The translations under genes were made by a program, and so were the position numbers. A stretch of 64,000 nucleotides of DNA from Flavobacterium sp. CG_23.5 (GTDB taxonomy: Bacteria > Bacteroidota > Bacteroidia > Flavobacteriales > Flavobacteriaceae), in the NCBI RefSeq assembly GCF_017875765.1, contig NZ_JAGGNA010000001.1, forward strand, positions 1,743,501-1,807,500. The letters are read 5' to 3'. Below the pieces are notes generated by a model, which searched no databases, was not told the DNA's origin, and saw nothing but the letters and a program-made list of their open reading frames with translations. This document shows, piece by piece, positions 1 through 8,883 of this stretch. Every line of letters starts with the position of its first letter. Positions within the stretch are counted from its first letter, which is position 1.

Positions 1-21
1 CCATTAGTTAATAAAAATTAA

Positions 22-55
22 AAAATGAATTAAGACTCCGGCTTTAATTCATTTT
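22..55 (-). terminator. Hairpin terminator overlapping the rhomboid stop codon
   Basis: The 12-bp arms AAAATGAATTAA (22-33) and TTAATTCATTTT (44-55) form a stem that contains the stop codon at 30-32. On the minus strand a U-rich tract follows the stem. The terminator therefore sits partly inside the coding sequence. Confidence 0.6.
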
Positions 56-806
56 TTTCATTTGCGATAACCTCATATTGAACGGGCCTACATGATGTAA
101 AAAAAGGATTTAGATCTTCTTGCTCTATATTTTCTTCAATTATTGGAAGATTTACAAAATTTCCATTGGTATCAAAACGTTGCATAAATTTATCTTCCAA
201 AGGATTAAAACTTGGATGTTCCCAATCATATTTAATTACCTTTTTATACTCTGGTGTTTTAAAAAACAGTGACAACGCAAAACCTGTTATGAATCCTGCC
301 AAATGACCTTCCCAGGAAATGGTTTCATCTACTTTTGGAAAAACGTACCAAACCATCCCACCATACATAATGATCACAGCTAGTGACAAAGCAACCAACC
401 GATAATATTTTGTTTGTATCCCTTTAAAAAAAATGAAACTAACCAACACATAGATTAGTCCACTTGCACCGATATGATAATTATCCCTTCCAATTACCCA
501 CGTAATTATTCCTGAAAACAGAATACCATACGATATCACGGCTATAGTTTGTTTCGAATAAAAGAATTGCAACGCAGCTAATAAAACCAATAACGGTATG
601 GAATTATTATATAGATGATTCATATCCGAATGTATGAAAGGGCTAAACAAAACACCTTGCAAACCCGCAAAAGATCGCGGAAAAATTCCGTTCGAAACAA
701 AATCAAAATCAAATCTAATTTCTACCCAATAAACAAACCATAGGAATAACACAAAAAAAAGTGGTAATCCAATAACGGAATTGGTGAATTTAAAATGCTT
801 ATCCAT
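30..806 (-). CDS. Rhomboid family intramembrane serine protease
   Basis: A multi-pass inner-membrane protein that would cleave transmembrane substrates within the bilayer. The product is 258 aa from the ATG at 806; an upstream TTG at 833 is open but less likely. The motif GASG around Ser115 supplies the catalytic serine, and His168 in WEGHLAGF supplies the second half of the Ser-His dyad. An N-terminal HSDMNHLYNN segment matches the conserved rhomboid loop. The last 60 residues are a polar cytoplasmic tail of no known domain. The gene is divergent from rarA. A hairpin with a T-run overlaps its stop codon. The substrate is unknown. Confidence 0.9.
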   Translation of the reverse strand: MDKHFKFTNSVIGLPLFFVLFLWFVYWVEIRFDFDFVSNGIFPRSFAGLQGVLFSPFIHSDMNHLYNNSIPLLVLLAALQFFYSKQTIAVISYGILFSGIITWVIGRDNYHIGASGLIYVLVSFIFFKGIQTKYYRLVALSLAVIIMYGGMVWYVFPKVDETISWEGHLAGFITGFALSLFFKTPEYKKVIKYDWEHPSFNPLEDKFMQRFDTNGNFVNLPIIEENIEQEDLNPFFTSCRPVQYEVIANEKNELKPES

Positions 807-910
807 TTTTGCTGTTTGGTTTAAAAATAACAATCAATTATTTATCCAAAAGCAATTTAATGCTATTTTGTCATACTAAAACCAAAAGGACATTTAAAAT
901 ATACAACCCT

Positions 911-991
911 AGCCCAGATGGAAATGGCATCCTTTTTATCTCGTTTTTTTAACGAGATAAAAAGATATAGTGAACAGCTGGAAATAGCTCC
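911..991 (+). repeat. Dispersed structured repeat, copy 1 (Flavo-1-like)
   Basis: This element starts AGCCCAGATGGAAATGG and ends CAGCTGGAAATAGCTCC. Its core is a perfect 14-bp hairpin: CTTTTTATCTCGTT at 932-945 and AACGAGATAAAAAG at 951-964 around a five-T loop. The same boundary sequences recur at 11301-11457, 27654-27796 (minus) and, in part, 59961-60023 (minus). From memory it resembles the Rfam Flavo-1 RNA motif, but I could not check this. It lies between rhomboid and rarA. Confidence 0.65.
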
Positions 992-1020
992 AAATAAAAA
1001 TAGTAACTTTACCAAAGTCA

Positions 1021-1028
1021 TATTTTTG
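1021..1028 (+). promoter_or_regulatory. Possible -7 element for rarA
   Basis: TATTTTTG fits the Bacteroidota -7 consensus TAnnTTTG and lies 41 nt before the rarA ATG. No clear TTG -33 box is seen at the usual distance. Confidence 0.35.
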
Positions 1029-1069
1029 ATTTATGATTAACGAATCCAGATTTCAGATTTAAAAAACAG

Positions 1070-2347
1070 ATGGAAGCACCACTTGCAGAACGCATTCGGC
1101 CACAAAAATTAGAAGAATACATCAGTCAATCCCATTTAGTAGGTCCTAATGGTTCTTTGACGCAACAAATTGCAAAAGGAATTATTCCTTCCTTGATTTT
1201 TTGGGGACCACCGGGAACGGGAAAAACGACTTTGGCACAAATAATTGCGCAAGAATCAAAGCGCCCTTTTTATATATTGAGTGCAATAAATTCCGGTGTA
1301 AAAGACATCCGCGATGTTATTGAAAAAGCAAAACAAAGTGGTGGACTTTTTACCACAAGAAATCCTATCCTTTTCATTGACGAAATTCATCGTTTTAGCA
1401 AATCGCAACAAGATTCGTTATTAGCAGCAGTAGAAAAAGGTTGGATAACATTAATTGGCGCCACTACCGAAAATCCAAGTTTTGAAGTGATTCCTGCTTT
1501 ATTGTCACGATGTCAAGTATACGTTTTGAATGCTTTCACCAAACATGATTTGGAGACGTTATTACAACGTGCTTTAAAAACCGATGCTTTTTTAGCAACC
1601 AAAAACATAAAACTTAAAGAAACAGAGGCCCTGTTAAGACTTTCCGGAGGCGATGGACGTAAACTATTAAATATTTTTGAACTTGTCGTAAATGCATCCG
1701 ATGAAGATGAAATAATCATCACAAATGAGCGAGTATTTGAACTGTTGCAACAAAACACAGTTTTGTATGACAAAAGTGGCGAACAACATTATGACATCGT
1801 TTCTGCCTTTATAAAATCAATTCGAGGAAGTGATCCAAATGGAGCAGTGTATTGGTTAGCAAGAATGATTGAAGGTGGCGAGGATGTAAAATTTATAGCA
1901 AGACGTATGCTCATTCTTTCCAGCGAAGATATAGGAAATGCCAATCCTACTGCATTTATTATGGCGAATAACACATTTCAGGCTGTTACCACTATTGGCT
2001 ATCCTGAAAGCCGCATTATATTAAGCCAATGTGCCGTGTACTTAGCCACTTCACCAAAGAGTAATGCCTCTTATCTCGCGATAGGAAATGCACAACAATT
2101 AGTAAAACAAACAGGAGATTTACCTGTCCCGATCCATTTACGCAATGCACCAACCAAATTGATGAAAGAATTAGGATATGGCGATGAGTATAAATATTCT
2201 CACGATTTTGCTAATAACTTTGCGGAACAGGAATTTTTACCAGACGCCATCAGTAAAACACCATTATATATTCCTGGTACTAATTCAAGAGAAAATTCGA
2301 TAAGAGAATTTCTTAAAAATCGTTGGAAAGATAAATATGGTTATTAG
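1070..2347 (+). CDS. rarA: Replication-associated recombination protein A (AAA+ ATPase)
   Basis: A clamp-loader-like ATPase (RarA/MgsA, relative of Mgs1/WRNIP1) that acts at stalled replication forks. The protein is 425 aa, normal for the family. The Walker A motif GPPGTGKTT is at residues 46-54 and the Walker B motif LFIDEIHRF is around 101-109. A sensor 1-like [10 protein letters not shown] and the C-terminal MgsA/RarA oligomerisation region ([23 protein letters not shown]) follow. It stands alone on the plus strand, converging on a minus-strand cluster. The identification is firm because the C-terminal domain separates it from RuvB and DnaX. Confidence 0.95.
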   Translation: MEAPLAERIRPQKLEEYISQSHLVGPNGSLTQQIAKGIIPSLIFWGPPGTGKTTLAQIIAQESKRPFYILSAINSGVKDIRDVIEKAKQSGGLFTTRNPILFIDEIHRFSKSQQDSLLAAVEKGWITLIGATTENPSFEVIPALLSRCQVYVLNAFTKHDLETLLQRALKTDAFLATKNIKLKETEALLRLSGGDGRKLLNIFELVVNASDEDEIIITNERVFELLQQNTVLYDKSGEQHYDIVSAFIKSIRGSDPNGAVYWLARMIEGGEDVKFIARRMLILSSEDIGNANPTAFIMANNTFQAVTTIGYPESRIILSQCAVYLATSPKSNASYLAIGNAQQLVKQTGDLPVPIHLRNAPTKLMKELGYGDEYKYSHDFANNFAEQEFLPDAISKTPLYIPGTNSRENSIREFLKNRWKDKYGY

Positions 2348-2421
2348 ATTGTAGATCTTTAATTATCTATTATTGATACTATATTTCAAACACAATGATT
2401 ATTAATGCTCGTCCTTCTAAA

Positions 2422-3162
2422 TTAAAACTTAACTTCTATTTCCTCAGAGATTAATTTGTCATTTTGATAATATTCAAAAAACCATTGATTCTCTTTTGCA
2501 AGTAAAACACCCTGCACATTTCCTTTTACAGCAATATAACAATTCGTACTTGACGTTTTAAAAACTTTCATTATCACCTTTGGTGTACTATCAATCAATT
2601 GAAAACCGTTAGAAGTTTGTTGGGCATATAACAAATTACTCGTAACATTTTCTACATTTTTAGAACCATTTAAAACAGTTGTAGGCATAATAACTTGTGA
2701 AACTACAGGTGCGTCTGCTACTTTATTACTAGTATTTGTCCCGTTATATTTATACTGCAAAGCATAAATACCTTGAAAAGCTTTATTCAAAACTTCTGTA
2801 TAAGCAAGCTGGGTATCTTTTTCTTTAGTATAAGCACTTTGAGATTTATATACAACTTTCCCGTTACAGTCATTCAAAATTATATACAGTTTTGTCGCTA
2901 AAAAGGCATTTTCTTTTATGACATCCAAATACAACAAACTACATCGGTCATTGTAATCTTTTGAAACAGCTTCATTTGTATAAAAAGCTTCAAAACCAGC
3001 TTTGTTTAAATTAAACTTAGACAAAGTTGCCAGACGATATTGATTGTCGGTTTTCATAAAGTCAAATTTTAATGGAATCACCACACCTTGATAGTCATTA
3101 ACCGATTGTGAAAAGCCATAACTCGCAACAAATAACAATAGCAATAAAATTCTTTTTTTCAT
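2422..3162 (-). CDS. Secreted protein of unknown function
   Basis: The product is 246 aa. A Sec signal peptide is clear: MKKR, a Leu-rich core, then cleavage after YGFSQ. The mature part begins SVNDYQGVVIPLKF and looks like an all-beta periplasmic or surface protein. Two cysteines (in RCSLL and NDCNG) could form a disulfide. I do not recognise a named domain; similar proteins seem common in Flavobacteriaceae. The gene starts 2 nt after the stop of the HAD phosphatase and is surely cotranscribed with it. No lipobox is present. Confidence 0.7.
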   Translation of the reverse strand: MKKRILLLLLFVASYGFSQSVNDYQGVVIPLKFDFMKTDNQYRLATLSKFNLNKAGFEAFYTNEAVSKDYNDRCSLLYLDVIKENAFLATKLYIILNDCNGKVVYKSQSAYTKEKDTQLAYTEVLNKAFQGIYALQYKYNGTNTSNKVADAPVVSQVIMPTTVLNGSKNVENVTSNLLYAQQTSNGFQLIDSTPKVIMKVFKTSSTNCYIAVKGNVQGVLLAKENQWFFEYYQNDKLISEEIEVKF

Positions 3163-3164
3163 AA

Positions 3165-3854
3165 TTATAAGTATTTCTTTAATTCTAATAAATGATTGAC
3201 TTGTTTGATGTTTTGCGGAACTTGACCGTTACTTTCGTTAAAAAAAATAGCGTCTAATCCCGCATCCAGAGCGCCTTGCACATCAGCCTCAAGACAGTCA
3301 CCAATCATAATACTATTTTCTTTTTTGGCCTTTGCTAAATCTAACGCATATTCAAAAATAATTGGATTTGGTTTTTTAACGCCAGCCATTTCCGAATTTG
3401 TAATCGTTTGAAAATAACTTCCAATCTTAGAATTAGTTATTTTCTTAAATTGCACTTCGGCAAAACCATTGGTAATAATATGAAGTTTATATTTCTGTTG
3501 CAGGTAATCCAAAACCTCAAAAGTTCCATCGAAAAGATGATTATTTTCTGGCAGCAAATCGATGTATTCTTGTGCGATACTTTCAATTTGTTCGTCAGAA
3601 ATAAAATAATCGATTGCATCAAAAGAATGTTTCAACCTATTGTAACGCAACTCCGCATGCGTAATTTTATCATATTGGTATAATTTCCAACAGGCTTGAT
3701 TTATTGGAACATATTTTTCAATGAAAATTTTAGTTTCAATTGTTGGGTGATTCTTATTGAATATATTCTCAAATGTCAATTCAGAATTTTTGTCAAAATC
3801 CCAAAGCGTATGATCTAAATCAAAGAAGACATCTTTTATATTATTTTGCATCAT
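3165..3854 (-). CDS. YjjG-family noncanonical pyrimidine nucleotidase (HAD superfamily)
   Basis: A cytoplasmic HAD phosphatase of 229 aa. YjjG-type enzymes dephosphorylate nucleoside monophosphates, including noncanonical pyrimidines, and so clean the nucleotide pool. HAD motif I is DLDHTLWDF near the N-terminus, motif II is TNG, motif III is the KKP lysine and motif IV is GDCLEADV. The TLWDF signature and the helical cap are typical of YjjG. Translation could begin at the first or the second of two consecutive ATG codons. It lies immediately upstream of the secreted protein gene and downstream of the RES toxin. The substrate is inferred from the family only. Confidence 0.85.
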   Translation of the reverse strand: MMQNNIKDVFFDLDHTLWDFDKNSELTFENIFNKNHPTIETKIFIEKYVPINQACWKLYQYDKITHAELRYNRLKHSFDAIDYFISDEQIESIAQEYIDLLPENNHLFDGTFEVLDYLQQKYKLHIITNGFAEVQFKKITNSKIGSYFQTITNSEMAGVKKPNPIIFEYALDLAKAKKENSIMIGDCLEADVQGALDAGLDAIFFNESNGQVPQNIKQVNHLLELKKYL

Positions 3855-3862
3855 TAATTTTA

Positions 3863-4321
3863 TTATTTAAAAATTCTTTTATCAAAAGGAAAGTCATTTT
3901 GAGCTATAATTATAATTTTATCAAAATCTTTATGAAAGGGGTTTATTAGAAAATTAAAATCTCCTTTCACCACTGCCGACGGAACTTTCAACACACAAGC
4001 CTCGTTTCTGCGAATAAAATCATCCCCTAATAAAGGCGTTTCAAATGTACCAGGGAAAACATTCCAATCCGTTTTTAAATTCTTAGTATTAAGGATTTCA
4101 ACTAAAATAGTATCTGGAATATGAATTGTCAACATAACAAAATCGCTTGGTAAGGTAGCTAATGACAAATGAACAAGGACTTCGGCCATCGCTAAAGCTC
4201 TACTTTGCGCGCAATAAATCATCTCCGTTCCCTTAGAATTCCAGCGAGCTCCAGTAAATGAGGCACCTTTACCGGATAGAACAATCGGATATTTTATACG
4301 AGTCAATCTAAAAACTTCCAT
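3863..4321 (-). CDS. RES-domain toxin (NAD+ degrading), type II TA system
   Basis: The toxin of a RES/Xre pair, 152 aa. Family members (MbcT, Res) deplete NAD+ by phosphorolysis or hydrolysis and so arrest growth. Conserved RES features are seen: the Arg in GARWNSKGTEMIYCA, the Tyr in that stretch, the Glu in RALAMAEVLVH, and the C-terminal NFLINPFHKDF. Its ATG overlaps the antitoxin TAA (TAATG at 4319-4323), so translation is coupled. The context, size and motifs agree, so the call is good; activity has not been shown. Confidence 0.9.
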   Translation of the reverse strand: MEVFRLTRIKYPIVLSGKGASFTGARWNSKGTEMIYCAQSRALAMAEVLVHLSLATLPSDFVMLTIHIPDTILVEILNTKNLKTDWNVFPGTFETPLLGDDFIRRNEACVLKVPSAVVKGDFNFLINPFHKDFDKIIIIAQNDFPFDKRIFK

Positions 4322-4824
4322 TACACAAAAATTCCTTGATCTATTTTATTCAATTCATTAACAACCATTTCTTTGCCATAAGAATCTTTTAACAACTCTA
4401 TTGGTTTTAAATTTCCAAGCGCAAAAGAAGGTGTTTTCAGCCACGAATAAAACTGCTCATCTGTATCAAAAACTTCTTTCCCTAATGAGGTCACCTCAGC
4501 CAATTCGAAAATTTTTTCTGATTGCAATGCTTTAAAAACAAAATTTTCTTTGGCTTTATTTCTTTGAAGTGATTTTGCAGAAATTCCTAAAAAAGTAGCC
4601 CAATCCTCTTCATTAAAAGGAGTTCTTTCTTTTATAAGGTCAAAAAAATGATAAGGAATTCCCTCACGAATAGAATGAACGATTAACATTCTGTTTTTTA
4701 AAAATTCGTTATAGGTAATGTTTTTATTGATCAGCTTATAACCTCTGTCTTTCTCGACTTTATCTACAAAAACCCTGACGGCTATGTCAATTGCTGCTCT
4801 AGACTTAATTTTTAAATTCCCCAT
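4321..4824 (-). CDS. Xre/MbcA/ParS-type antitoxin (DUF2384)
   Basis: The antitoxin partner of the RES toxin, 167 aa from the ATG at 4824. A TTG seven codons upstream lies inside a palindrome and is a poorer start. The N-terminal half would be the Xre-like DNA-binding part, with FLGISAKSLQRNKAKENF. The C-terminal half carries the toxin-binding fold (FDTDEQFYSWLKTPSFALGN, then KPIELLKDSYGKEMVVNEL). Such antitoxins repress their own operon, and a 14-bp inverted repeat directly before the start codon is the obvious operator candidate. Confidence 0.88.
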   Translation of the reverse strand: MGNLKIKSRAAIDIAVRVFVDKVEKDRGYKLINKNITYNEFLKNRMLIVHSIREGIPYHFFDLIKERTPFNEEDWATFLGISAKSLQRNKAKENFVFKALQSEKIFELAEVTSLGKEVFDTDEQFYSWLKTPSFALGNLKPIELLKDSYGKEMVVNELNKIDQGIFV

Positions 4825-4828
4825 ATAA

Positions 4829-4863
4829 AAGACATTTGACTTCAAATATAAGTCAAATGTCTT
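4829..4863 (-). promoter_or_regulatory. Long palindrome before the TA operon (operator and/or radC terminator)
   Basis: Perfect 14-bp arms lie at 4829-4842 and 4850-4863 with a 7-nt spacer; the core is GACATTTGACTT / AAGTCAAATGTC. An overlapping 12-bp palindrome TTGAATATTCAA lies at 4862-4873. The element is 4 nt upstream of the antitoxin ATG and 14 nt downstream of radC. It could be the antitoxin operator, a terminator for radC, or both. The AT-rich stem and the position favour an operator. Confidence 0.6.
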
Positions 4864-4877
4864 GAATATTCAAATTT

Positions 4878-5573
4878 TTAAAATATCCCTTCATCTACAA
4901 AGCTAAAATAACTGACTTCCGTCACAATAAGATGATCCAAAACCTTAATTTCTAAACTCTCTCCAGCCAACTTCAGTTTTCTTGTAATTTGCTTGTCGGC
5001 ATCACTGGGAACCAAAGTTCCTGAAGGATGATTGTGACATAAAATTAACCCTGTTGCGCCCATTTCCAACGCGGTTTTAAATACTAATCTAATGTCAACA
5101 AGCGTTCCAGTGATTCCCCCTTTGCTCAACTGTGATTTTGAAATAATTTTATTAGAATTATTCAAATAAACAATCCAAAATTCCTCATGTGGTAATTCTC
5201 CAATTATTGGCTGCATGATTTCAAAAATCATTTTACTGGAGGTTATTTTTGTCAATTCGACTGCATCTTCTGCCCTTCTGCGTCTCCCTAATTCTAAAGC
5301 GGAAATAATTGAAATGGCTTTGGCCTCACCTATTCCTTTAAAAGTAATCAACTGGGTAATGGATAATTTCCCCAAAGCATTCAAATTATTGTCTACACTT
5401 GCCAAAATTCTTTTGCTCAAACCTACAGCAGACTCGTTGCGACTCCCAGACCCAATCAAAATCGCGATTAACTCGGCATCACTCAAAGAACTTTTACCTT
5501 TCAGCATCAGTTTTTCACGTGGCTTGTCGTCTTCCGACCAGTTCTTTATAGGAAAAAAGGAATTTTCAGACAT
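4878..5573 (-). CDS. radC: RadC family JAB/MPN+ protein
   Basis: A 231-aa RadC protein. The N-terminal part has a helix-hairpin-helix (ITFKGIGEAKAISIISALELGRR), and the C-terminal part is a JAMM metalloprotease-like domain with CHNHPSG followed by SDAD, which together give the H-x-H...S..D zinc site. The role in vivo is unresolved: the old DNA-repair assignment has been questioned. The gene is complete and starts at MSENSFFPIKNW. It is 11 nt downstream of the acetyltransferase gene, in the same direction, as part of a run that starts at mpl. Confidence 0.92.
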   Translation of the reverse strand: MSENSFFPIKNWSEDDKPREKLMLKGKSSLSDAELIAILIGSGSRNESAVGLSKRILASVDNNLNALGKLSITQLITFKGIGEAKAISIISALELGRRRRAEDAVELTKITSSKMIFEIMQPIIGELPHEEFWIVYLNNSNKIISKSQLSKGGITGTLVDIRLVFKTALEMGATGLILCHNHPSGTLVPSDADKQITRKLKLAGESLEIKVLDHLIVTEVSYFSFVDEGIF

Positions 5574-5584
5574 TCATTTTCGCT

Positions 5585-6043
5585 TTAAATTTGTTTTTGC
5601 ATGCAAATACTATTTTCCAAACCAACATAAGGCTCGTAATTATCAACTATTAGGTACCCAACTTTTTGATACAAACCGATGGCCTCTTTTTGTTTATATA
5701 AAGTTTCCAAAACTGAAATCGTATAACCTAATTCACTTGCCCAAATTTCTAATTCTTGTAATATTCTTTTAGCAAAACCCATTCCCCGAGCATCTGGTGA
5801 AACAAACATACGTTTTATTTCAATTGTATTTTTATCCTTTTTTTTGAAGCATCCGCAAGCTATTGGATTTCCTTCAAAATAAATAATCACAACGTTGGGA
5901 TTTATTTCTAAAATATTATTATCCCAATAATCTGATGTGAATTCAGGATAACGTTCCCATAAACTTTGATCTAATGAGGCGACCAAGTTGACAAAATCTA
6001 AATTTTCACTGGTGGTTCTGCAGATTCTTATTTTATTATTCAT
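5585..6043 (-). CDS. GNAT family N-acetyltransferase
   Basis: A 152-aa GNAT protein from the ATG at 6043. The acetyl-CoA binding motif A is seen as KRMFVSPDARGMGFAKRIL, where the R-x-x-G-x-G/A signature is RGMGFA. A C-terminal YQKVGYLIVDNYEPYVG matches motif B of small-molecule acetyltransferases. The substrate cannot be read from the sequence. It lies between mpl and radC, with 18 nt and 11 nt gaps, so it is probably cotranscribed with both. Confidence 0.85.
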   Translation of the reverse strand: MNNKIRICRTTSENLDFVNLVASLDQSLWERYPEFTSDYWDNNILEINPNVVIIYFEGNPIACGCFKKKDKNTIEIKRMFVSPDARGMGFAKRILQELEIWASELGYTISVLETLYKQKEAIGLYQKVGYLIVDNYEPYVGLENSICMQKQI

Positions 6044-6061
6044 TTTTATCAAATGGAATAA

Positions 6062-7417
6062 TTACTTAATTAATTCTTTTACCTCGTCAAAATTTAATCC
6101 ACCGTAATTCCCGGAGCTCATCAATAATAAGGCTGAATTTTCAAGATTTTGTTTAAATAAAAAATCTTTAAACTCTATGGGATTCGTATAAATAATTAAA
6201 TCTTTCCTGTTGAAAGCAGTTGCAATTTGGTCATAGGTAACTTCCTCAAGCTGTTTTATTTTTACCGCATCCGGCGAATAGAAAACAACTGCAACGTCTG
6301 CAAATTCTAATGAGCCTTCATATTCTTTTAGGAATTCCGCATTCAAGCTACTATAAGTATGCAATTCTAAACAAGCCACTAAAGTCCTGCTTGGATATTG
6401 TTCTTTTACGGCCTTGGTAGTCGCAGCCACTTTACTTGGCGAATGCGCGAAATCTTTATAGGCTACTTTGGTTTTACTTTCGGCAATTTTTTCCAATCGT
6501 TTTGAAGCGCCCTTGAAACTGGCAATTGCTTCGTAAAAATCAGCTTCATCAACACCCATATTCTGACAAATCCATTTGGCTCCAGCCAAATTATTGAGAT
6601 TGTGTGCTCCAAAAACCTCTATAGGCATATCACCTTCGGGAGTTTCGAGAAGTGTAACACCATCGCTTACGGTGTACTTAGGAGTGTGATATGCTAGTTT
6701 TCGAATGGGATTTGTAGCGGCTTCGGCAACACTTTTTACTTCGGAGTCCTCTTCATTGTAAACTAAAATTCCGCCATTGGTAATTTTACCAATAAATATT
6801 TCAAACTGCTCCACATAGTTTTCATAAGTAGGAAACACGTTGATATGATCCCAAGCTATACCGGAAATCAAAGCAATATTCGGTTGATATAAATGAAATT
6901 TTGGTCTTCTGTCTATTGGCGAAGACAAATATTCATCACCTTCAAGAACGATAAAGTCATTCTCTTCAGTTAGATGAACCATCGTTTCAAATCCTTCTAA
7001 TTGTGCTCCAACCATATAATCAACTGCAATATTGTGATAGTGCATCACGTGTAAAATCATTGATGTAATTGTAGTTTTTCCATGAGAACCACCAATAACA
7101 ACACGTGTTTTATTTTTGGATTGTTCGTATAGAAATTCTGGGTATGAATATATCTTTAAACGTAATTCTTGTGCTTTCAACAGTTCTGGATTATCGGCCT
7201 TTGCATGCATTCCAAGAATTACCGCTTCAATATCAGTTGTGATTTTTTTCGGAAACCAACCTAATTCGGCAGGCAAAATTCCCTTTTTATCTAATCTTGA
7301 TTTTGATGGTTCAAAAATGGCATCGTCGCTTCCTGTAACTTGATATCCTTTGTTGTGTAATGCTAAAGCAAGATTGTGCATGGCACTCCCGCCAATAGCT
7401 ATAAAATGTGTACGCAT
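6062..7417 (-). CDS. mpl: UDP-N-acetylmuramate--L-alanyl-gamma-D-glutamyl-meso-diaminopimelate ligase
   Basis: A Mur-ligase family enzyme that joins recycled murein tripeptide to UDP-MurNAc and so saves peptidoglycan turnover products. It is 451 aa, matching Mpl. The start MRTHFIAIGGSAMHNLALAL is the Mpl version of the N-terminal nucleotide fold. The ATP loop GGSHGKTT is at 109-116, followed by LEGDEYLSSPIDRRPKF and the central HINVFPT. The C-terminal domain has MSSGNYGG. AnmK at 39.8 kb acts in the same recycling economy. It is the first gene of the mpl-GNAT-radC run. Confidence 0.95.
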   Translation of the reverse strand: MRTHFIAIGGSAMHNLALALHNKGYQVTGSDDAIFEPSKSRLDKKGILPAELGWFPKKITTDIEAVILGMHAKADNPELLKAQELRLKIYSYPEFLYEQSKNKTRVVIGGSHGKTTITSMILHVMHYHNIAVDYMVGAQLEGFETMVHLTEENDFIVLEGDEYLSSPIDRRPKFHLYQPNIALISGIAWDHINVFPTYENYVEQFEIFIGKITNGGILVYNEEDSEVKSVAEAATNPIRKLAYHTPKYTVSDGVTLLETPEGDMPIEVFGAHNLNNLAGAKWICQNMGVDEADFYEAIASFKGASKRLEKIAESKTKVAYKDFAHSPSKVAATTKAVKEQYPSRTLVACLELHTYSSLNAEFLKEYEGSLEFADVAVVFYSPDAVKIKQLEEVTYDQIATAFNRKDLIIYTNPIEFKDFLFKQNLENSALLLMSSGNYGGLNFDEVKELIK

Positions 7418-7479
7418 TTTAGTTTATAGTTTATGATTGTTGAATTTGCAAAACATTAAAAGTCATTACTCTTACTTAT

Positions 7480-8175
7480 TTACCTTTCTCTATTTTTATA
7501 TTCTTCTAAAATTGATTTTGCTTTTTCAGGTTCTTTCATTTTGTTTTTATACAAATTCGCAAGCATTTGATAGCCCACTTTTGAATTCCCTACTGCAATT
7601 CCCTTTTTATATTGTTGTTCAGCTACCGCATATCTTTTAAAATATTCATCAATATGCCCCTTAGACAAATAACCGTCTACCGGAGAAAGTCGGAATAATT
7701 CATTTGAATATTTTATAGCTTTAGATTGGCTTCCGCCCACGATTCCAGGTAACTGAATATAGAGTTCTATTAATGCCCAACGTGCTTCAATATGCTTTGG
7801 ATTTAGCACAATTGCCTTTTCAAATGCTCCTTTAACCTCATCAATCATGCCTAGGGCTTTAAACTTATTTGATTCCTTGGCTTTCATCCCTAAGGCTCCA
7901 CCATATTTATAATGATAATTGGCTTCTGATGGTTTTAACTGGACAAGTTTTTTATAATAAATGATAGTCTTATCCCAAGATTTATTTCGACCTGCAATGT
8001 CTCCTAAATATTCAATAGTTTTTAAATCCGCAGGATTCGTTTTCAAAACAGTTTCAAAGACAGCTTGCGCCTGTTCAAATTTATTTTCTTTGAATAATTT
8101 TTCTGCTTTATCGAAATTGGATTGAGACCAAATGGAGTTAGAATACATTAGCAGAACTAAAAATAAGTATTTCAT
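7480..8175 (-). CDS. Secreted tetratricopeptide-repeat protein
   Basis: A 231-aa protein with a signal peptide (MKYLFLVLLMYSNSIWSQ, cleavage near WSQ-SNF). The rest is a series of TPR helices: FDKAEKLFKENKFEQAQAVFE, then repeats around 53-85 and 110-160, and a last one around YAVAEQQYKKGIAVGN. TPR proteins scaffold other proteins in the periplasm or envelope; no partner is suggested here. It is divergent from the BON-LysM gene and shares a 235-bp intergenic region with it. Confidence 0.8.
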   Translation of the reverse strand: MKYLFLVLLMYSNSIWSQSNFDKAEKLFKENKFEQAQAVFETVLKTNPADLKTIEYLGDIAGRNKSWDKTIIYYKKLVQLKPSEANYHYKYGGALGMKAKESNKFKALGMIDEVKGAFEKAIVLNPKHIEARWALIELYIQLPGIVGGSQSKAIKYSNELFRLSPVDGYLSKGHIDEYFKRYAVAEQQYKKGIAVGNSKVGYQMLANLYKNKMKEPEKAKSILEEYKNRER

Positions 8176-8410
8176 GATAGTGCATTTAAATTGTCATTTG
8201 TTTTATAACTATGCCAAAAATAAGAAATTTAAAATCAATATATTCTAAAAAGAATTTGAAGAAATCTTGTGGTATATGAACCAGTCAATTTAAACAACAT
8301 AAATTATAACAACTTTGAACTAAAATATTCATTAAAAATATCAATTAAAAGAAAATTTGAAATCGTATTTTTAACTAATTTAGTAGTTAATTAATTTAAA
8401 AATCAAAACA

Positions 8411-8869
8411 ATGGGACTATTATCATTTATTAAAGGCGCTGGGGCGAAATTATTTGGAAAAAAAGAAGAAGATGCTCCTGCTGCGGAAAAAGAAGCATTG
8501 AAAGCAAATGTTTTATTAGCACATGTTCAATCTTTAAAATTGCCTTTCAAAAATTTAAAAGTTTATTTACAAGAGGAAAAGGTTACACTGAAAGGAGAAG
8601 TTGACAAACAAGTTGATGCTGAAAAAATTGCTCTAGCTGTGGGTAATGTAGAAGGAGTTTCTGAGGTGGATAATCAGATGGAAGTTGCAATCAAAGAACC
8701 AGAAGCAAAATACCATACAGTAGTTGAAGGTGATTGGTTGTCAAAAATTGCAAAGACATATTATGGAGATGCCAATAAATTTAATGTGATTTTTGAGGCA
8801 AACAAACCGATGCTTTCCGATCCAGACAAAATATATCCCGGTCAAGTTTTGAGAATACCAAATTTGTAA
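8411..8869 (+). CDS. BON and LysM domain protein (Kbp/YgaU-like)
   Basis: A 152-aa protein with the same layout as E. coli Kbp (YgaU), a cytoplasmic potassium-binding stress protein. The N-terminal helix MGLLSFIKGAGAKLFGKKEE is followed by a BON domain (about 25-93, with VTLKGEVDKQVDAEKIALAVGNVEGV) and a LysM domain (about 102-150, with YHTVVEGDWLSKIAKTYYGD and YPGQVLRIP). There is no signal peptide, which argues against peptidoglycan binding outside the membrane. It stands alone and is followed by a strong bidirectional terminator shared with obg. Confidence 0.88.
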   Translation: MGLLSFIKGAGAKLFGKKEEDAPAAEKEALKANVLLAHVQSLKLPFKNLKVYLQEEKVTLKGEVDKQVDAEKIALAVGNVEGVSEVDNQMEVAIKEPEAKYHTVVEGDWLSKIAKTYYGDANKFNVIFEANKPMLSDPDKIYPGQVLRIPNL

Positions 8870-8883
8870 TTAATATTAATAAA

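Noticed and set aside
5215..5772. Plus-strand open frame of 185 codons over radC and the acetyltransferase gene
   Set aside because: It crosses two well-supported minus-strand genes and its product resembles nothing; it is a shadow of the AT-rich codons.
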